Shown here in pieces: positions 1 to 9,361 of a DNA stretch of 47,206 nt. The position numbers were made by a program, and so were the translations under genes. Each line of letters opens with the position of its first letter. Position 1 is the stretch's first letter. The stretch is from contig JAPZUF010000023.1 in NCBI GenBank assembly GCA_027533395.1, positions 1 to 47,206 on the forward strand, read 5' to 3'. Under the pieces are notes generated by a model. It worked only from the letters and a program-made list of their open reading frames with translations. It made no database searches and had not been told where the DNA came from. Source of the stretch: Cyclobacteriaceae bacterium. Lineage in GTDB: Bacteria > Bacteroidota > Bacteroidia > Cytophagales > Cyclobacteriaceae.

Positions 1-3000
1 ACAGGCACAGGCGGTGTGATATCAGATGTAAACAGCGCCACGAGTGTATTCACGGGGACAGCGGGTCAGGTATACACGTTGAGATGGACGGTTAGCAACG
101 GAGTATGCGCACCGGTATTTGATGAAGTAACGATACAGCTAGACCAGAGCCCGAGTGCAGCAGTAGCGGGAGCCGACCAACAGGTATGCGGCACCTCAAC
201 TAATTTAACGGCCACGGCTCCAGCGATAGGCACGGGAGTGTGGAGCTTCTCACCGGCTAACACAGGCACAGGCGGCAACATCAACAACCCCAGCCAGAAT
301 AACAGTTCCTTCACGGGGACAGCGGGTCAGGTATACACGTTGAGATGGACGGTTAGCAATGGGGTATGTGCACCGGTATTTGATGAAGTAATAATAAAGT
401 TAGATGAAATACCATCAGTGGTAAGTGCTGGTATAGATCAAAATGTTTGTGGTGGATTTACAACTCTTCAAGCAACAATACCGAATGTTGGGGTAGGGCA
501 ATGGTCATTTACAACCAACCCAGATGGTCTTCCTTTAACTGTTTTTGGAGATAGAAATAGCACAACATCAACCTTTAGTGGAACACCGGGTGTATCTTAT
601 GTTTTGCGATGGACTGTTACAAATGGAGTTTGTTCTCCTGTATTTGATGAGGTAACTATTAATTTATTTGAGCCTTTATCTGTTGCCAATGCTGGGACTG
701 ACCAAAGCATATGTGGCAATTCAACAACTCTTTCAGCTACACCTCCAGTTTTCGGTACAGGTTCATGGAGTTTTTCACCATTACCGGGAAGTAATCCAAA
801 TGCATTGCCTTTATCTTCGTTTGGTGATTTGAACAACGCATCAAGTACCTTTACAGGTACTCCAGGATTTACGTATCGATTAAGATGGATACTTAGCAAC
901 GGAGTATGTCCTGTGAATGAAGACGAAGTACTAATTTCATTCCCAATCATTCCGAACGTATCTGCAACTAATCAAACTATATGCAGTGGATTTAATACAA
1001 ATATTGCTATATCAAATCCTAATGCTGTTGTAGGAACAACGTTTAGTTGGACAGTTGTATCTAATCCTGGTGGAGTTTTAGGAACAAGTTCTGGATCCGG
1101 AAATGTGATTAACCAATTGCTTACCCATAATTCATCAGTACAACAGGTTGTAACGTATAGAATTACACCGACTGGTCCATCGGGATGCATCGGTAATTTC
1201 ATAGATATACAAGTATTAGTTGATCCTATTCCATTTATTTCAAACTCTTCTACTAGTTTAACACAAACAATATGTAGTAACGAAATGCTGAATTTCATTC
1301 CTACATCCACACCTACTTCAATAATAAATTGGACTGCGACTTTTACTTCTGAAATTTCACCCGCATCAATAATAACATCAGGCACAGGTAACATAACGGA
1401 TACACCTGTTAATACTAGTAATGTTAACGGAACAGTTACTTATGCATTGGTTCCAGTTGTAAATGGTTGTACAGGAAGCCCTAGAGATTATGTTGTTACT
1501 GTTAAGCCGTTACCAAGTGTTGCATCAGTCAATACGATTGTGTGCAGTGAAAATAATGCTATATTTAATTTAATAGGTTCACCACAAAATATATCTGGAA
1601 CTACTTTTAGTTGGACAGCATCACTTGCATCAGGTACAGTTACTGGCTTTAGTGATGGCTCAGGTAATGTAATCAATCAAAATTTGATATCAGTTTCAAC
1701 TGGTGGGTTTGTAAACTATACAGTTACACCAAATGCAAATGGCTGTAATGGGCCTTCTCAAGTTTTTGTTGCTCGAGTAAATGGCAAGGCTTTGATAGAT
1801 GCCGGAACAGATTTCCAAGTTTGTGAACCTACATCATTTCCAATAACAGGGATTTTATCAGGAAGCTCGTCCTCTGGAAGTTGGCAGGTTGAACCAGGTT
1901 TTGGTTTTGGTTCAATTGTTGGAACAGGAATTTCTGCAACTTATAATGTTGCACCACAAGATATTGGAGGATTTGTAAGATTAAGGGTAACATCAAACGA
2001 TCCTGATGGAGCTGCCGGACCTTGTACGGTTGCTTCAGATGTTATTGATATCGCTATCAATCGGGCACCACAAATTTTAGCAATGCCTGATTTTACCGTT
2101 TGTGAGCCAACATCAATCAATTTAACTAGTACAATTAGTGCTAGTGCATCTATTGCAAACTGGTCGATTGCTGCAATAGGTACAGGCACTATATCAGCTA
2201 GTAGTTTAACTTTAAATACTGTTACAGCTAGTTATTTCCCTACACCATCAGACATAACACAAACGCTCGTGTTTAGGGTGGTTACCAATGATCCAGATAA
2301 CAGCGGTCCTTGCGTACCAGCAGAGGATTTTGTTAATGTAACAATTAATCGAACTGCGAAAGTTAACGCTGGTGCTGACTTTAGAATCTGTGAATATGAT
2401 AATATCCAATTGAATGGTTCTTTTACAGATTCACCTTCAGCTATATGGTCTGGAGGGGCTTCGGTAGCTCAATATACCAACGTAAACAGTCCCACTTCTC
2501 AATATACTTTAAATGCAAGTGAGAGAAGTTCAAATAATTTATTTATTGACTTTAGATTAACAGCAGCCGATCCCGATGGTGCAGGGCCTTGTACAACTGT
2601 GTTTGATGAAGTACGCGTGCAAGTTGCAGACACCTTAAACTTTGTTCAAATTAATAATCTAAAATTAATTTATACTGAGATAGATGCTCCTGAACTTCTC
2701 GCAGGTGTACCACCAGGAGGTGTGTTTAGCGGAGATGGAATTTCAGGAAATACTTTTTTCCCAGGTATCGCTAATTTGGGTGATAATTTCGTGACCTATA
2801 CTTACACAGATCCTATAACTGGTTGTATTAGTGCACCGATTAAAAAGACGATTGTTAATCCAGTAACTGTTGCTGATTTTAATTTTGCGACAACAACTTC
2901 TACTGATGGTAGTGGGGTAATTCAGTTTTGTGCTGGTATAGGCAACGTTAACATAGATGCTACTCCACCTGTTAGTAATGGAAATCCTGGTACACAGATT

Positions 3001-5487
3001 GTTACAAACTTACCAATTGGAGTATTGCAACAACGACCAGATTTAAGTTATTACATCGATACAGATAATCCAAACTTAATTTCAGGGGTATTTGAGGTAA
3101 CTTATACTTATGTAAATGAATTAAATGCTGCTTCATTCAGAACTAAATTCATCAGAATTTTTGCTAAACCTGCAGTTGGAATTTTGAATGAAAATGCCTG
3201 TGTAGCAAACGCAGTAAATTTTGAAAATGTATCTGGTTTTCCTGAAGTTGGATTTGTTATTCCATTACCGATGGGTACAACCATTAGTGATTTTGAACAA
3301 GCAGATGATAACTCTATCATCACAGATCATTTCTGGGATTTTGGAAATAGTACATTTAGCACTAATGCCTCACCTTCGAGTGTGGTATATGCTTCACCTG
3401 GAGATTATACTGTTACTCATGAAGTTACGACTGATAAAGGTTGTTCTGCTACTGCCACAATGGTTGTGAAAGTTGGACAAATTCAAAATGTTGATTTTAA
3501 CTGGTCAAGTATTTGTAATGGAGATATTACACAATTCAATACTGATAAGGTTGATCCTGGAACTAGCACAGTAATTTCTTATGGATGGAACATTGATGGG
3601 AATATTTTTGCTGGGCCACCTTCTAGCACGGTAGTAAATCCAAATGTTGGAGGTACAAATGAAGCTCCTTCTTTTGTGTTTAACTCCCCAGGTGAAAAAG
3701 ACATTATATTAATTGTTGAAACTAATGATGGTTGTATAGAAACATTCAATAAAAAGATATTTATACTTGATTATACAACAGGTATCAATATATCATCGAA
3801 TCCATATTTTGAAAACTTCGATCAAGGTGTGGGCACTTGGTTTAAAACCAATGATGAATTTGAATTTGATGTAGCCTCGTTAAATGCCAATAGCTTTAAG
3901 TTTGGTAATCCTGTGAGTGATAACTTAAGTGTTTTCTTAGGTTCTAATTCAGATGTATGGTACACCAATGGTTATAGCGATATTGAAAACTCAGTAGTTA
4001 TTGGTCCTTGTGTTGATCTCTCGAATGTTCCTGCTCCAATGATATCACTTGATTATTGGGTTGATACAGATATTCGTGACGGAGCTGTTGTTCAGTACTC
4101 CATTAACGGTGGTCTTAATTGGGTTACACTTGGTAGTGATGATTTATTACAAGGAATCGATTGGTATAATGGTAGAGGCTTAATCGGTAATCCGGGTGGG
4201 GTTGGAAGTGGACAGAATATTGGTTCATATGGTTGGACAGGTAAATCGGGTAATTGGGTAAATGGTCGTTATAGCTTAGATGAGATCCCTGTTTCTTTGA
4301 GAGATAAAGTAGTATTTCGTGTAGCTTTTGGAAGTAACAATAGTAACCCAACAGGTACAAGAACTGAAAAAGGTTTTGCTTTCGATAACGTGTATATCGG
4401 TTCTAAAACCAGAACTGTATTGGTAGAACACTTTGCAAATTTGGGGAACTTCGCTTCATTAATAGATGGAGAAGAACTTGATTTGTTTTTTGATAACCAA
4501 GTTATATCTAAAATTAAACCTGACTTTTTTAAAGTTCAATACCATTTAAATAGCCCAGGTGAAGATTTTATCAATAAAAATAGCCCTGAAGTGCCAGCAG
4601 CTAGAAAACCTTACTATTCGGTAGATGGACCTCCTTGGTCTATCATGAATGGTTTAAGTGGATTATATCAAGTCGGACAGTTTAGAACTACTACTGTTGC
4701 AAATTTGAGAGGTGGAAACTTGCAAGAAGCTTGGATGGGAATAGAATCTTTGAAGTCACCAAAATTTGAAATAAATACACTTTTAGATCAAGGTTCTATT
4801 TCTGATTCGGATTTAGGTGTGCGTGTAGAAGTTACTTACAAAGATTCTGTTCAAACCAATTTTAGTGAACCTATTGTAGTTCACAGTTATTTGATTCAAT
4901 CGGATGTAAACATAAATGTCTCAGGTGCTGCTAATGTTGTGAGAAATGTAGTGAATAAACCATTACTTGGTGTAACCGGATGGACCATCACTCAAAACTG
5001 GACTTTTGATGTTTCTCAATCAAATCCGGCCACTGGCGAAAATATTATTCCTTTGGATAAGCCTTTCGACCAAGGTGATTTATTATTGGTTTTAACTTTT
5101 GTTCAAAACAGAGATACCAAAGAAGTATATCAAGCCAGAATCGATACTGTTGACCAATCCATTACACAAAAAATACCTCCAGTAATTGTAGGTATAGAAG
5201 AAGAGGTTGTGAAAACAAAACTTTCTGAAATTAATATATATCCTAATCCGGCTTTTGGTTCTTTCAATATGTTAGGTGAAGGAACTTTGCCTAAAGCTTG
5301 TACTTGGCAAATTGTTTCGCAGCAAGGTGTAGTTGTAAAATCTGGTGATCTACCTAAAACCTGGAATGAGCCTGAAAGTGTGAGTACTGAAAATCTAGCT
5401 GACGGTATTTACTTTGTAGTATTCAGCACAGATAAGGGACCGGTTGTTTACAAGAAACTTGCTATTATTAATAGCAATAAGAAATAG
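1..5487 (+). CDS. Giant repeat-rich T9SS-secreted surface protein (5' partial)
   Basis: The reading frame is open from base 1, so the true start lies upstream of the window; 1828 codons are visible. The N-terminal visible part is a tandem array of about 87-residue units, each with the pattern FTGTxGxxYxLRWTxSNGVC, then FDEVxI, then AGxDQxxCG. After about residue 320 come diverged Ig/PKD-like domains (for example HFWDFG and SPGDYTVTHEV near 1110-1150). A jelly-roll-like segment follows (DYWVDTDIRDGAVVQYS, near 1350), then a region resembling Omp28-type thioredoxin-fold domains (TRTVLVEHFANLG) without the usual cysteines. The protein ends in a type A T9SS sorting domain (INIYPNPAFGSF to YKKLAIINSNKK). 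It is therefore expected to be exported by Sec, moved by T9SS and anchored on or released from the cell surface; an adhesin or matrix role is inference. It converges with the kinase gene, 10 bases away. Confidence 0.88.
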   Translation, partial: TGTGGVISDVNSATSVFTGTAGQVYTLRWTVSNGVCAPVFDEVTIQLDQSPSAAVAGADQQVCGTSTNLTATAPAIGTGVWSFSPANTGTGGNINNPSQNNSSFTGTAGQVYTLRWTVSNGVCAPVFDEVIIKLDEIPSVVSAGIDQNVCGGFTTLQATIPNVGVGQWSFTTNPDGLPLTVFGDRNSTTSTFSGTPGVSYVLRWTVTNGVCSPVFDEVTINLFEPLSVANAGTDQSICGNSTTLSATPPVFGTGSWSFSPLPGSNPNALPLSSFGDLNNASSTFTGTPGFTYRLRWILSNGVCPVNEDEVLISFPIIPNVSATNQTICSGFNTNIAISNPNAVVGTTFSWTVVSNPGGVLGTSSGSGNVINQLLTHNSSVQQVVTYRITPTGPSGCIGNFIDIQVLVDPIPFISNSSTSLTQTICSNEMLNFIPTSTPTSIINWTATFTSEISPASIITSGTGNITDTPVNTSNVNGTVTYALVPVVNGCTGSPRDYVVTVKPLPSVASVNTIVCSENNAIFNLIGSPQNISGTTFSWTASLASGTVTGFSDGSGNVINQNLISVSTGGFVNYTVTPNANGCNGPSQVFVARVNGKALIDAGTDFQVCEPTSFPITGILSGSSSSGSWQVEPGFGFGSIVGTGISATYNVAPQDIGGFVRLRVTSNDPDGAAGPCTVASDVIDIAINRAPQILAMPDFTVCEPTSINLTSTISASASIANWSIAAIGTGTISASSLTLNTVTASYFPTPSDITQTLVFRVVTNDPDNSGPCVPAEDFVNVTINRTAKVNAGADFRICEYDNIQLNGSFTDSPSAIWSGGASVAQYTNVNSPTSQYTLNASERSSNNLFIDFRLTAADPDGAGPCTTVFDEVRVQVADTLNFVQINNLKLIYTEIDAPELLAGVPPGGVFSGDGISGNTFFPGIANLGDNFVTYTYTDPITGCISAPIKKTIVNPVTVADFNFATTTSTDGSGVIQFCAGIGNVNIDATPPVSNGNPGTQIVTNLPIGVLQQRPDLSYYIDTDNPNLISGVFEVTYTYVNELNAASFRTKFIRIFAKPAVGILNENACVANAVNFENVSGFPEVGFVIPLPMGTTISDFEQADDNSIITDHFWDFGNSTFSTNASPSSVVYASPGDYTVTHEVTTDKGCSATATMVVKVGQIQNVDFNWSSICNGDITQFNTDKVDPGTSTVISYGWNIDGNIFAGPPSSTVVNPNVGGTNEAPSFVFNSPGEKDIILIVETNDGCIETFNKKIFILDYTTGINISSNPYFENFDQGVGTWFKTNDEFEFDVASLNANSFKFGNPVSDNLSVFLGSNSDVWYTNGYSDIENSVVIGPCVDLSNVPAPMISLDYWVDTDIRDGAVVQYSINGGLNWVTLGSDDLLQGIDWYNGRGLIGNPGGVGSGQNIGSYGWTGKSGNWVNGRYSLDEIPVSLRDKVVFRVAFGSNNSNPTGTRTEKGFAFDNVYIGSKTRTVLVEHFANLGNFASLIDGEELDLFFDNQVISKIKPDFFKVQYHLNSPGEDFINKNSPEVPAARKPYYSVDGPPWSIMNGLSGLYQVGQFRTTTVANLRGGNLQEAWMGIESLKSPKFEINTLLDQGSISDSDLGVRVEVTYKDSVQTNFSEPIVVHSYLIQSDVNINVSGAANVVRNVVNKPLLGVTGWTITQNWTFDVSQSNPATGENIIPLDKPFDQGDLLLVLTFVQNRDTKEVYQARIDTVDQSITQKIPPVIVGIEEEVVKTKLSEINIYPNPAFGSFNMLGEGTLPKACTWQIVSQQGVVVKSGDLPKTWNEPESVSTENLADGIYFVVFSTDKGPVVYKKLAIINSNKK
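49..395 (+). repeat. Near-identical 261-bp intragenic direct repeats
   Basis: A block beginning TTCACGGGGACAGCGGG at 49 recurs at 310, an offset of 261 bases (87 codons). The two copies, about 85 bases each, differ at only a few third positions. The next two units at about 570 and 850 encode the same protein repeat but have diverged strongly at the DNA level. The first ~400 bases are visibly richer in G and C than the rest of the gene. The array probably continues upstream of the window. Confidence 0.9.
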
Positions 5488-5497
5488 TTCGTAAAAA

Positions 5498-7408
5498 TTA
5501 ATCTTGTTTAGCCAAACTAGCTACAATTCTCTTACACTTATTAAGAAGGTTGTAAATAGTTTGGCTTACTTCTTTCCAAGGTAAAATATTTGTGTCAAGA
5601 TTTTCAATTGAAACAATCTCCTCTTTAATTTGATTTGCTCCCAATAAAACAAATGATGGCTTAATTTGATGTAACAAAGCTTTTACCTTCAACCAGTTTT
5701 TATCATCTGTTTCTTTTTCAATCTTGTTTAAAATATCGGGCACTGATTGAATAAAAGTTGAAATCATTTCTTGAATAAATTCTTGATTACCTCCCGAAAC
5801 TTGATTAAGGTAATGTAAGTCGTAAGACTTCTCCTTCGATTCGATGTTATGGTTGGCTAGTGGTTGGTTGCTGTTTTTAATTTTAAGTTCATAAAACAAT
5901 TTCTGATAGAGATCATCTGGTGTAAAGGGTTTAGGTAAAAAGGCATTCATACCTGCATTTAAACATTTATCAATATCTGCTTTTGTTGCATTGGCAGTTA
6001 ACGCAACAATAGGTATTTGAGAAATTTTCTTATCCATTTGCCTAATGGTATGGGTGGTTTCATATCCATCCATTACCGGCATTTGAACATCCATTAAGAT
6101 CACATCATATTGATTGGATTTTAATTTTTCGATGGCCACCAAACCATTCTCTGCCGTATCAGTTATGCTATTCCAATTTTTTAAAATACTTTTTGCGTAC
6201 AGCCTGTTGATATCGTTATCTTCTACCAACAAAATCCTTAAGTTATTGCCAGGATGTTCTCCTTTTATAATTTTCTCTTTCTCTTTTTTATTAGATTTTG
6301 TTTCAGTTTTAATAGAGTAGGGGATTAAAACCGTAAAAACAGATCCTTGATGCTCAACACTATCAACTTGTATTTTTCCTTTTTGTAAGGCCACTAATTG
6401 TTTAACGATGGTTAATCCTAATCCGGTGCCACCATATCTTCTGGTAACACTTGCATCTGCCTGACTAAAACTTTCAAATATAGTTTCAAGCTTGTCTTTA
6501 GGAATACCAACACCTGTATCGATTACTTCAATTTTAACCCAACAAGTTTTTTCTTGAATGGCATATAGCTGACAGTTAATTTCAATATGACCAAAATTGG
6601 TAAACTTTACTGCGTTACCAACTAAATTAATTAAAATTTGATTGAGGCGCACCGGGTCACCTACTAAAATCAAATTTAGTTTAGAATCGATAGTATATCT
6701 TAAATCAATTTTCTTTTCTTTGGCCTGATATGAAAATGTATTGATGAGTGTAGGTAACAAATCATTCAAGTTGAAACCAATCTTCTCAAATTTTAATTTA
6801 CCTGATTCTATAGCAGATAAATCTAAGATATCATTGATGATAACTTTTAAATTTTCTGCTGAGTATTTGATGGCAGTTAAATAATTATCTAAATCTTCAG
6901 CTTGCTGATTTTTAGTTAACAGGCTCGCTAAACCTGCAATACCATTAATGGGCGTTCTGATTTCGTGGCTGATGTTGGCTAAAAATTGTTCCTTTGCTTT
7001 TTGAAGCCTAAGCAATTCTTCAGCATCTTTTTTACGCTGGGTGATGTCTCTGCAATCTAAAATAAAGCCATTCAATTTTTGCTTGTGCTTTAAATTGATC
7101 GCATTAAATTCTAAAAACTTATAAGATTTATCTCGACATCGAAATTGGAATTCTATTTTTTTTGTTAATGCTTTCTTTTGTATTGATTTGAATTTGATTT
7201 TTAAATCTTGCTGCTGGTTTTTAGGTAGGTATTCGAAAAAGTTTTTGTCAATTAAAGATTTACTTCTATAACCTAATGTTTCTTTTACAGAATTATTATG
7301 ATATAAGATTTTACCATTATAATCAACTATGAAGATGATATCAGAACCATCTTCTACAACGCTCTGATAAAACCCACCTTTTTTAATATACTGCTCGAGA
7401 TTCCGCAT
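5498..7408 (-). CDS. Cytosolic hybrid histidine kinase: PAS-HisKA-HATPase-REC-HPt
   Basis: This is a sensor kinase of 636 residues. An N-terminal PAS domain (about 10-125) is followed by HisKA with the phospho-acceptor His148 in NISHEIRTP. The ATPase domain shows the N box (NQILINLVGNAVKF), DTGVGI and GGTGLGL. A receiver domain (about 390-510) has the acceptor Asp in ILMDVQMPVMDG. A C-terminal HPt domain carries the likely His in LLHQIKPS. No membrane segment or signal peptide is present, so sensing is cytosolic, presumably through PAS. All domains of a four-step phosphorelay are present. The gene starts 27 bases after the sigma-54-type response regulator that precedes it in the transcript, so that regulator is the obvious output partner. 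The signal and target genes cannot be read from the sequence. Confidence 0.92.
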   Translation of the reverse strand: MRNLEQYIKKGGFYQSVVEDGSDIIFIVDYNGKILYHNNSVKETLGYRSKSLIDKNFFEYLPKNQQQDLKIKFKSIQKKALTKKIEFQFRCRDKSYKFLEFNAINLKHKQKLNGFILDCRDITQRKKDAEELLRLQKAKEQFLANISHEIRTPINGIAGLASLLTKNQQAEDLDNYLTAIKYSAENLKVIINDILDLSAIESGKLKFEKIGFNLNDLLPTLINTFSYQAKEKKIDLRYTIDSKLNLILVGDPVRLNQILINLVGNAVKFTNFGHIEINCQLYAIQEKTCWVKIEVIDTGVGIPKDKLETIFESFSQADASVTRRYGGTGLGLTIVKQLVALQKGKIQVDSVEHQGSVFTVLIPYSIKTETKSNKKEKEKIIKGEHPGNNLRILLVEDNDINRLYAKSILKNWNSITDTAENGLVAIEKLKSNQYDVILMDVQMPVMDGYETTHTIRQMDKKISQIPIVALTANATKADIDKCLNAGMNAFLPKPFTPDDLYQKLFYELKIKNSNQPLANHNIESKEKSYDLHYLNQVSGGNQEFIQEMISTFIQSVPDILNKIEKETDDKNWLKVKALLHQIKPSFVLLGANQIKEEIVSIENLDTNILPWKEVSQTIYNLLNKCKRIVASLAKQD

Positions 7409-7412
7409 ATTT

Positions 7413-7454
7413 AAATTCCTGCTACTTCCTTATTTCTAAATTCCTGCTGCTTCC
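7413..7454. repeat. 25-bp tandem duplication at the regulator/kinase junction
   Basis: AAATTCCTGCTACTTCC at 7413-7429 and AAATTCCTGCTGCTTCC at 7438-7454 match at 16 of 17 positions and are offset by 25 bases. On the coding (minus) strand the 7438-7454 copy holds the last codons of the response regulator (EAAGI then stop). The other copy lies in the gap just before the kinase start. This looks like a small tandem duplication of the regulator's 3' end. Confidence 0.75.
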
Positions 7455-8797
7455 ATTTCTTTTAAATATCGATAGATGGAGGATTTACCAATATCGAGTC
7501 GCTTGGCAACTTCCAACACATCATTATCATATTTATTTAAATAATGGCGAATAATGCGATACATGTATTCTTCCATTTTCATTTCCTGATTTAAAAAGTT
7601 TTCAATTCCTTTCGAAATATTGAATGATATGTCAGCGGGCTTAATTTCATTGTCTTCTGTCATCACAGCAGATAATTCAATTATTGATTTTAATTCGCGA
7701 ATATTGCCTGCGTAGGTATGGCTCATTAATTTTTCTTGTGCTTCTGCTGTAATTTTAAATTTGGGTAGATTATTTTCTTTAGAGAATTGATCTAAAAAAT
7801 GTTTCGCAATTACAATCACATCGCTGCCTCTTTCGCGTAATGGAGGCAAGTGTATGGGTAACCCCAACAAACGGTAATATAAATCTTCTCTGAATCTTCC
7901 TTCTTTAACTTCTAAAGCTAAGTCGCGATGGGTAGCAACGATAACTCTAACATCTAACTTGATCGTTTGATTGCCACCAACACGCACCACTTCTCTTTCT
8001 TGTAAAACGCGCAATAGTTTAGCTTGCAAATTCAAGTCCATTTCTCCGATTTCATCCAAAAAAATGGTACCACCGTCTGCTTCTTCAAACTTTCCTACAC
8101 GTCTTGTAATTGCCCCGGTAAAAGCTCCTTTTTCATGACCAAATAATTCGCTTTCAATTAGCTCTTTGGGAATAGCTGCAATGTTGACTGCCACAAAGGC
8201 TTTACTTTTTCTTTTGCTATTGTAATGAATGGCTTTTGCCACTAACTCTTTACCTGTACCGGTTTCGCCTATAACGGAAACAGATATATTCGTTTTAACA
8301 GCTTTCTCCATTAAATCAAATACCTTTTTAATAGATACACTGCTACCGATAATGCTTTTCTCAAATTCGTATTTCTCGGCAATTTCTTTTTTGAGATAGG
8401 TAATTTCTTTCAGTTGAGATACCTTTTCACGCGCATTTTTAATGGTGTAAAGTAGTCGGTCCTTGGCATCAGTATCTTTAGGGATATAGTAATAAGCACC
8501 AGCTCGCATTAAGTCAACAGCAGTACTTATCTTTTCCTGAGCAGACACAATGATTACTTGAATATCTGGGTTAACGGCTAATATTTCTTGTAAGATTTGT
8601 TCACAGGGCATATCCGGTAACGAGTAATCTAATGTAATTACCGAAGGGTTTTTGTTTAGATTTTGAATGCAAGTTTTTCCGGTTGAATAGAATTCTACCT
8701 CAAAATCAGGGTTGAGCTCCAGTACATAGCGCAGAAACTTGGTGTAGGCCGGATCGTCTTCTACGACAAATATTTTTACAGGATCTTTTTCGTACAT
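7436..8797 (-). CDS. Sigma-54-dependent response regulator (REC-AAA+-Fis HTH)
   Basis: This 453-residue protein is an NtrC-family transcription activator. The receiver domain spans about 8-125, with acidic residues VVEDD and acceptor Asp57 in ITLDYSLPD. The AAA+ domain has Walker A GETGTGKE and the sigma-54 contact loop GAFTGA. Walker B is followed by GEMDLNLQAKLLRVLQE, and the arginine-finger region by REDLYYRL. A Fis-type helix-turn-helix closes the protein (about 415-450, VAKRLDIGKSSIYRYLKEM). I start at the ATG at 8797 rather than a TTG two codons upstream. It is the first gene of a two-gene unit with the hybrid kinase downstream. By family it should drive RpoN promoters once phosphorylated; its targets are unknown. 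Confidence 0.93.
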   Translation of the reverse strand: MYEKDPVKIFVVEDDPAYTKFLRYVLELNPDFEVEFYSTGKTCIQNLNKNPSVITLDYSLPDMPCEQILQEILAVNPDIQVIIVSAQEKISTAVDLMRAGAYYYIPKDTDAKDRLLYTIKNAREKVSQLKEITYLKKEIAEKYEFEKSIIGSSVSIKKVFDLMEKAVKTNISVSVIGETGTGKELVAKAIHYNSKRKSKAFVAVNIAAIPKELIESELFGHEKGAFTGAITRRVGKFEEADGGTIFLDEIGEMDLNLQAKLLRVLQEREVVRVGGNQTIKLDVRVIVATHRDLALEVKEGRFREDLYYRLLGLPIHLPPLRERGSDVIVIAKHFLDQFSKENNLPKFKITAEAQEKLMSHTYAGNIRELKSIIELSAVMTEDNEIKPADISFNISKGIENFLNQEMKMEEYMYRIIRHYLNKYDNDVLEVAKRLDIGKSSIYRYLKEMEAAGI

Positions 8798-8825
8798 GCG
8801 CAAGCGAATTAAAATTCAATTAAGT

Positions 8826-8860
8826 CAGTTTTTTTTAGAGATAAAAGTTTAAAAAAACTG
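8826..8860. repeat. Inverted repeat in the divergent intergenic region
   Basis: CAGTTTTTTT (8826-8835) and AAAAAAACTG (8851-8860) form a 10-base inverted repeat. It sits between the divergent regulator (start 8797) and TerB-like gene (start 8895). It may be a regulator site or simply low-complexity AT DNA. Confidence 0.45.
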
Positions 8861-8894
8861 TTTTATTAAGCAACTTTAGTGCAATAACCGAGAT

Positions 8895-9359
8895 ATGATA
8901 CCTGAGCTCAACAAACTTTCCGAAGCCCAAGCGGAATTAGTGCTTAAAGCACCTTTTCTAGTTTGTATTTTGATTGCCGGTGCGGATGGCACTATCGATA
9001 AAAAGGAAATTAAAGAAGCAATTAACATTGCTCAAAAAAAGCATAAAAAGGCTGTGAGCATGCAAGCTTTTTTCAAAGAACTGGCTACAGACTTTGAAGA
9101 CAAACTAAAAATTTTGATTCAAAGTTATCCTTATGAATCTACACAGCGAAATCCCTTAATAGAAGAAGAGTTATCCTTCTTAAATCCTTGTTTTAAACTT
9201 TTACCAACTGAATTCGCTTCTGAATATTACAGTCTGTTAATCGACATTGCCCAAGGTATTGCATCTTCTTCCGGAGGCGGTATTATGGGTTTGGGCGAAT
9301 CCATTGCACCCGAAGAAGCACGATACATGAAACTCCCAATGATTCAAAAACCAACTTAA
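8895..9359 (+). CDS. TerB-like tellurite-resistance-family domain protein
   Basis: The 154-residue product is soluble, with no signal peptide or membrane segment. The N-terminal half (about 20-60) reads VCILIAGADGTIDKKEIKEAINIA. This is the pattern of the TerB-like helical fold: an acidic loop of the form ADGxIDxxE inside a helix bundle, often thought to bind metal. The C-terminal third holds a glycine-rich stretch (SSSGGGIMGLGES). Only the fold assignment is supported; there is no tellurite operon nearby and no function should be assumed. The gene ends 2 bases before the rhomboid gene and begins a same-strand run that continues to the barrel gene at 15714, so cotranscription is likely. Confidence 0.6.
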   Translation: MIPELNKLSEAQAELVLKAPFLVCILIAGADGTIDKKEIKEAINIAQKKHKKAVSMQAFFKELATDFEDKLKILIQSYPYESTQRNPLIEEELSFLNPCFKLLPTEFASEYYSLLIDIAQGIASSSGGGIMGLGESIAPEEARYMKLPMIQKPT

Positions 9360-9361
9360 GC

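Noticed and set aside
597-1394. Minus-strand open frames opposite the T9SS repeat gene
   Set aside because: They arise from the repeated codons of the sense gene and are absent where its codon usage changes.
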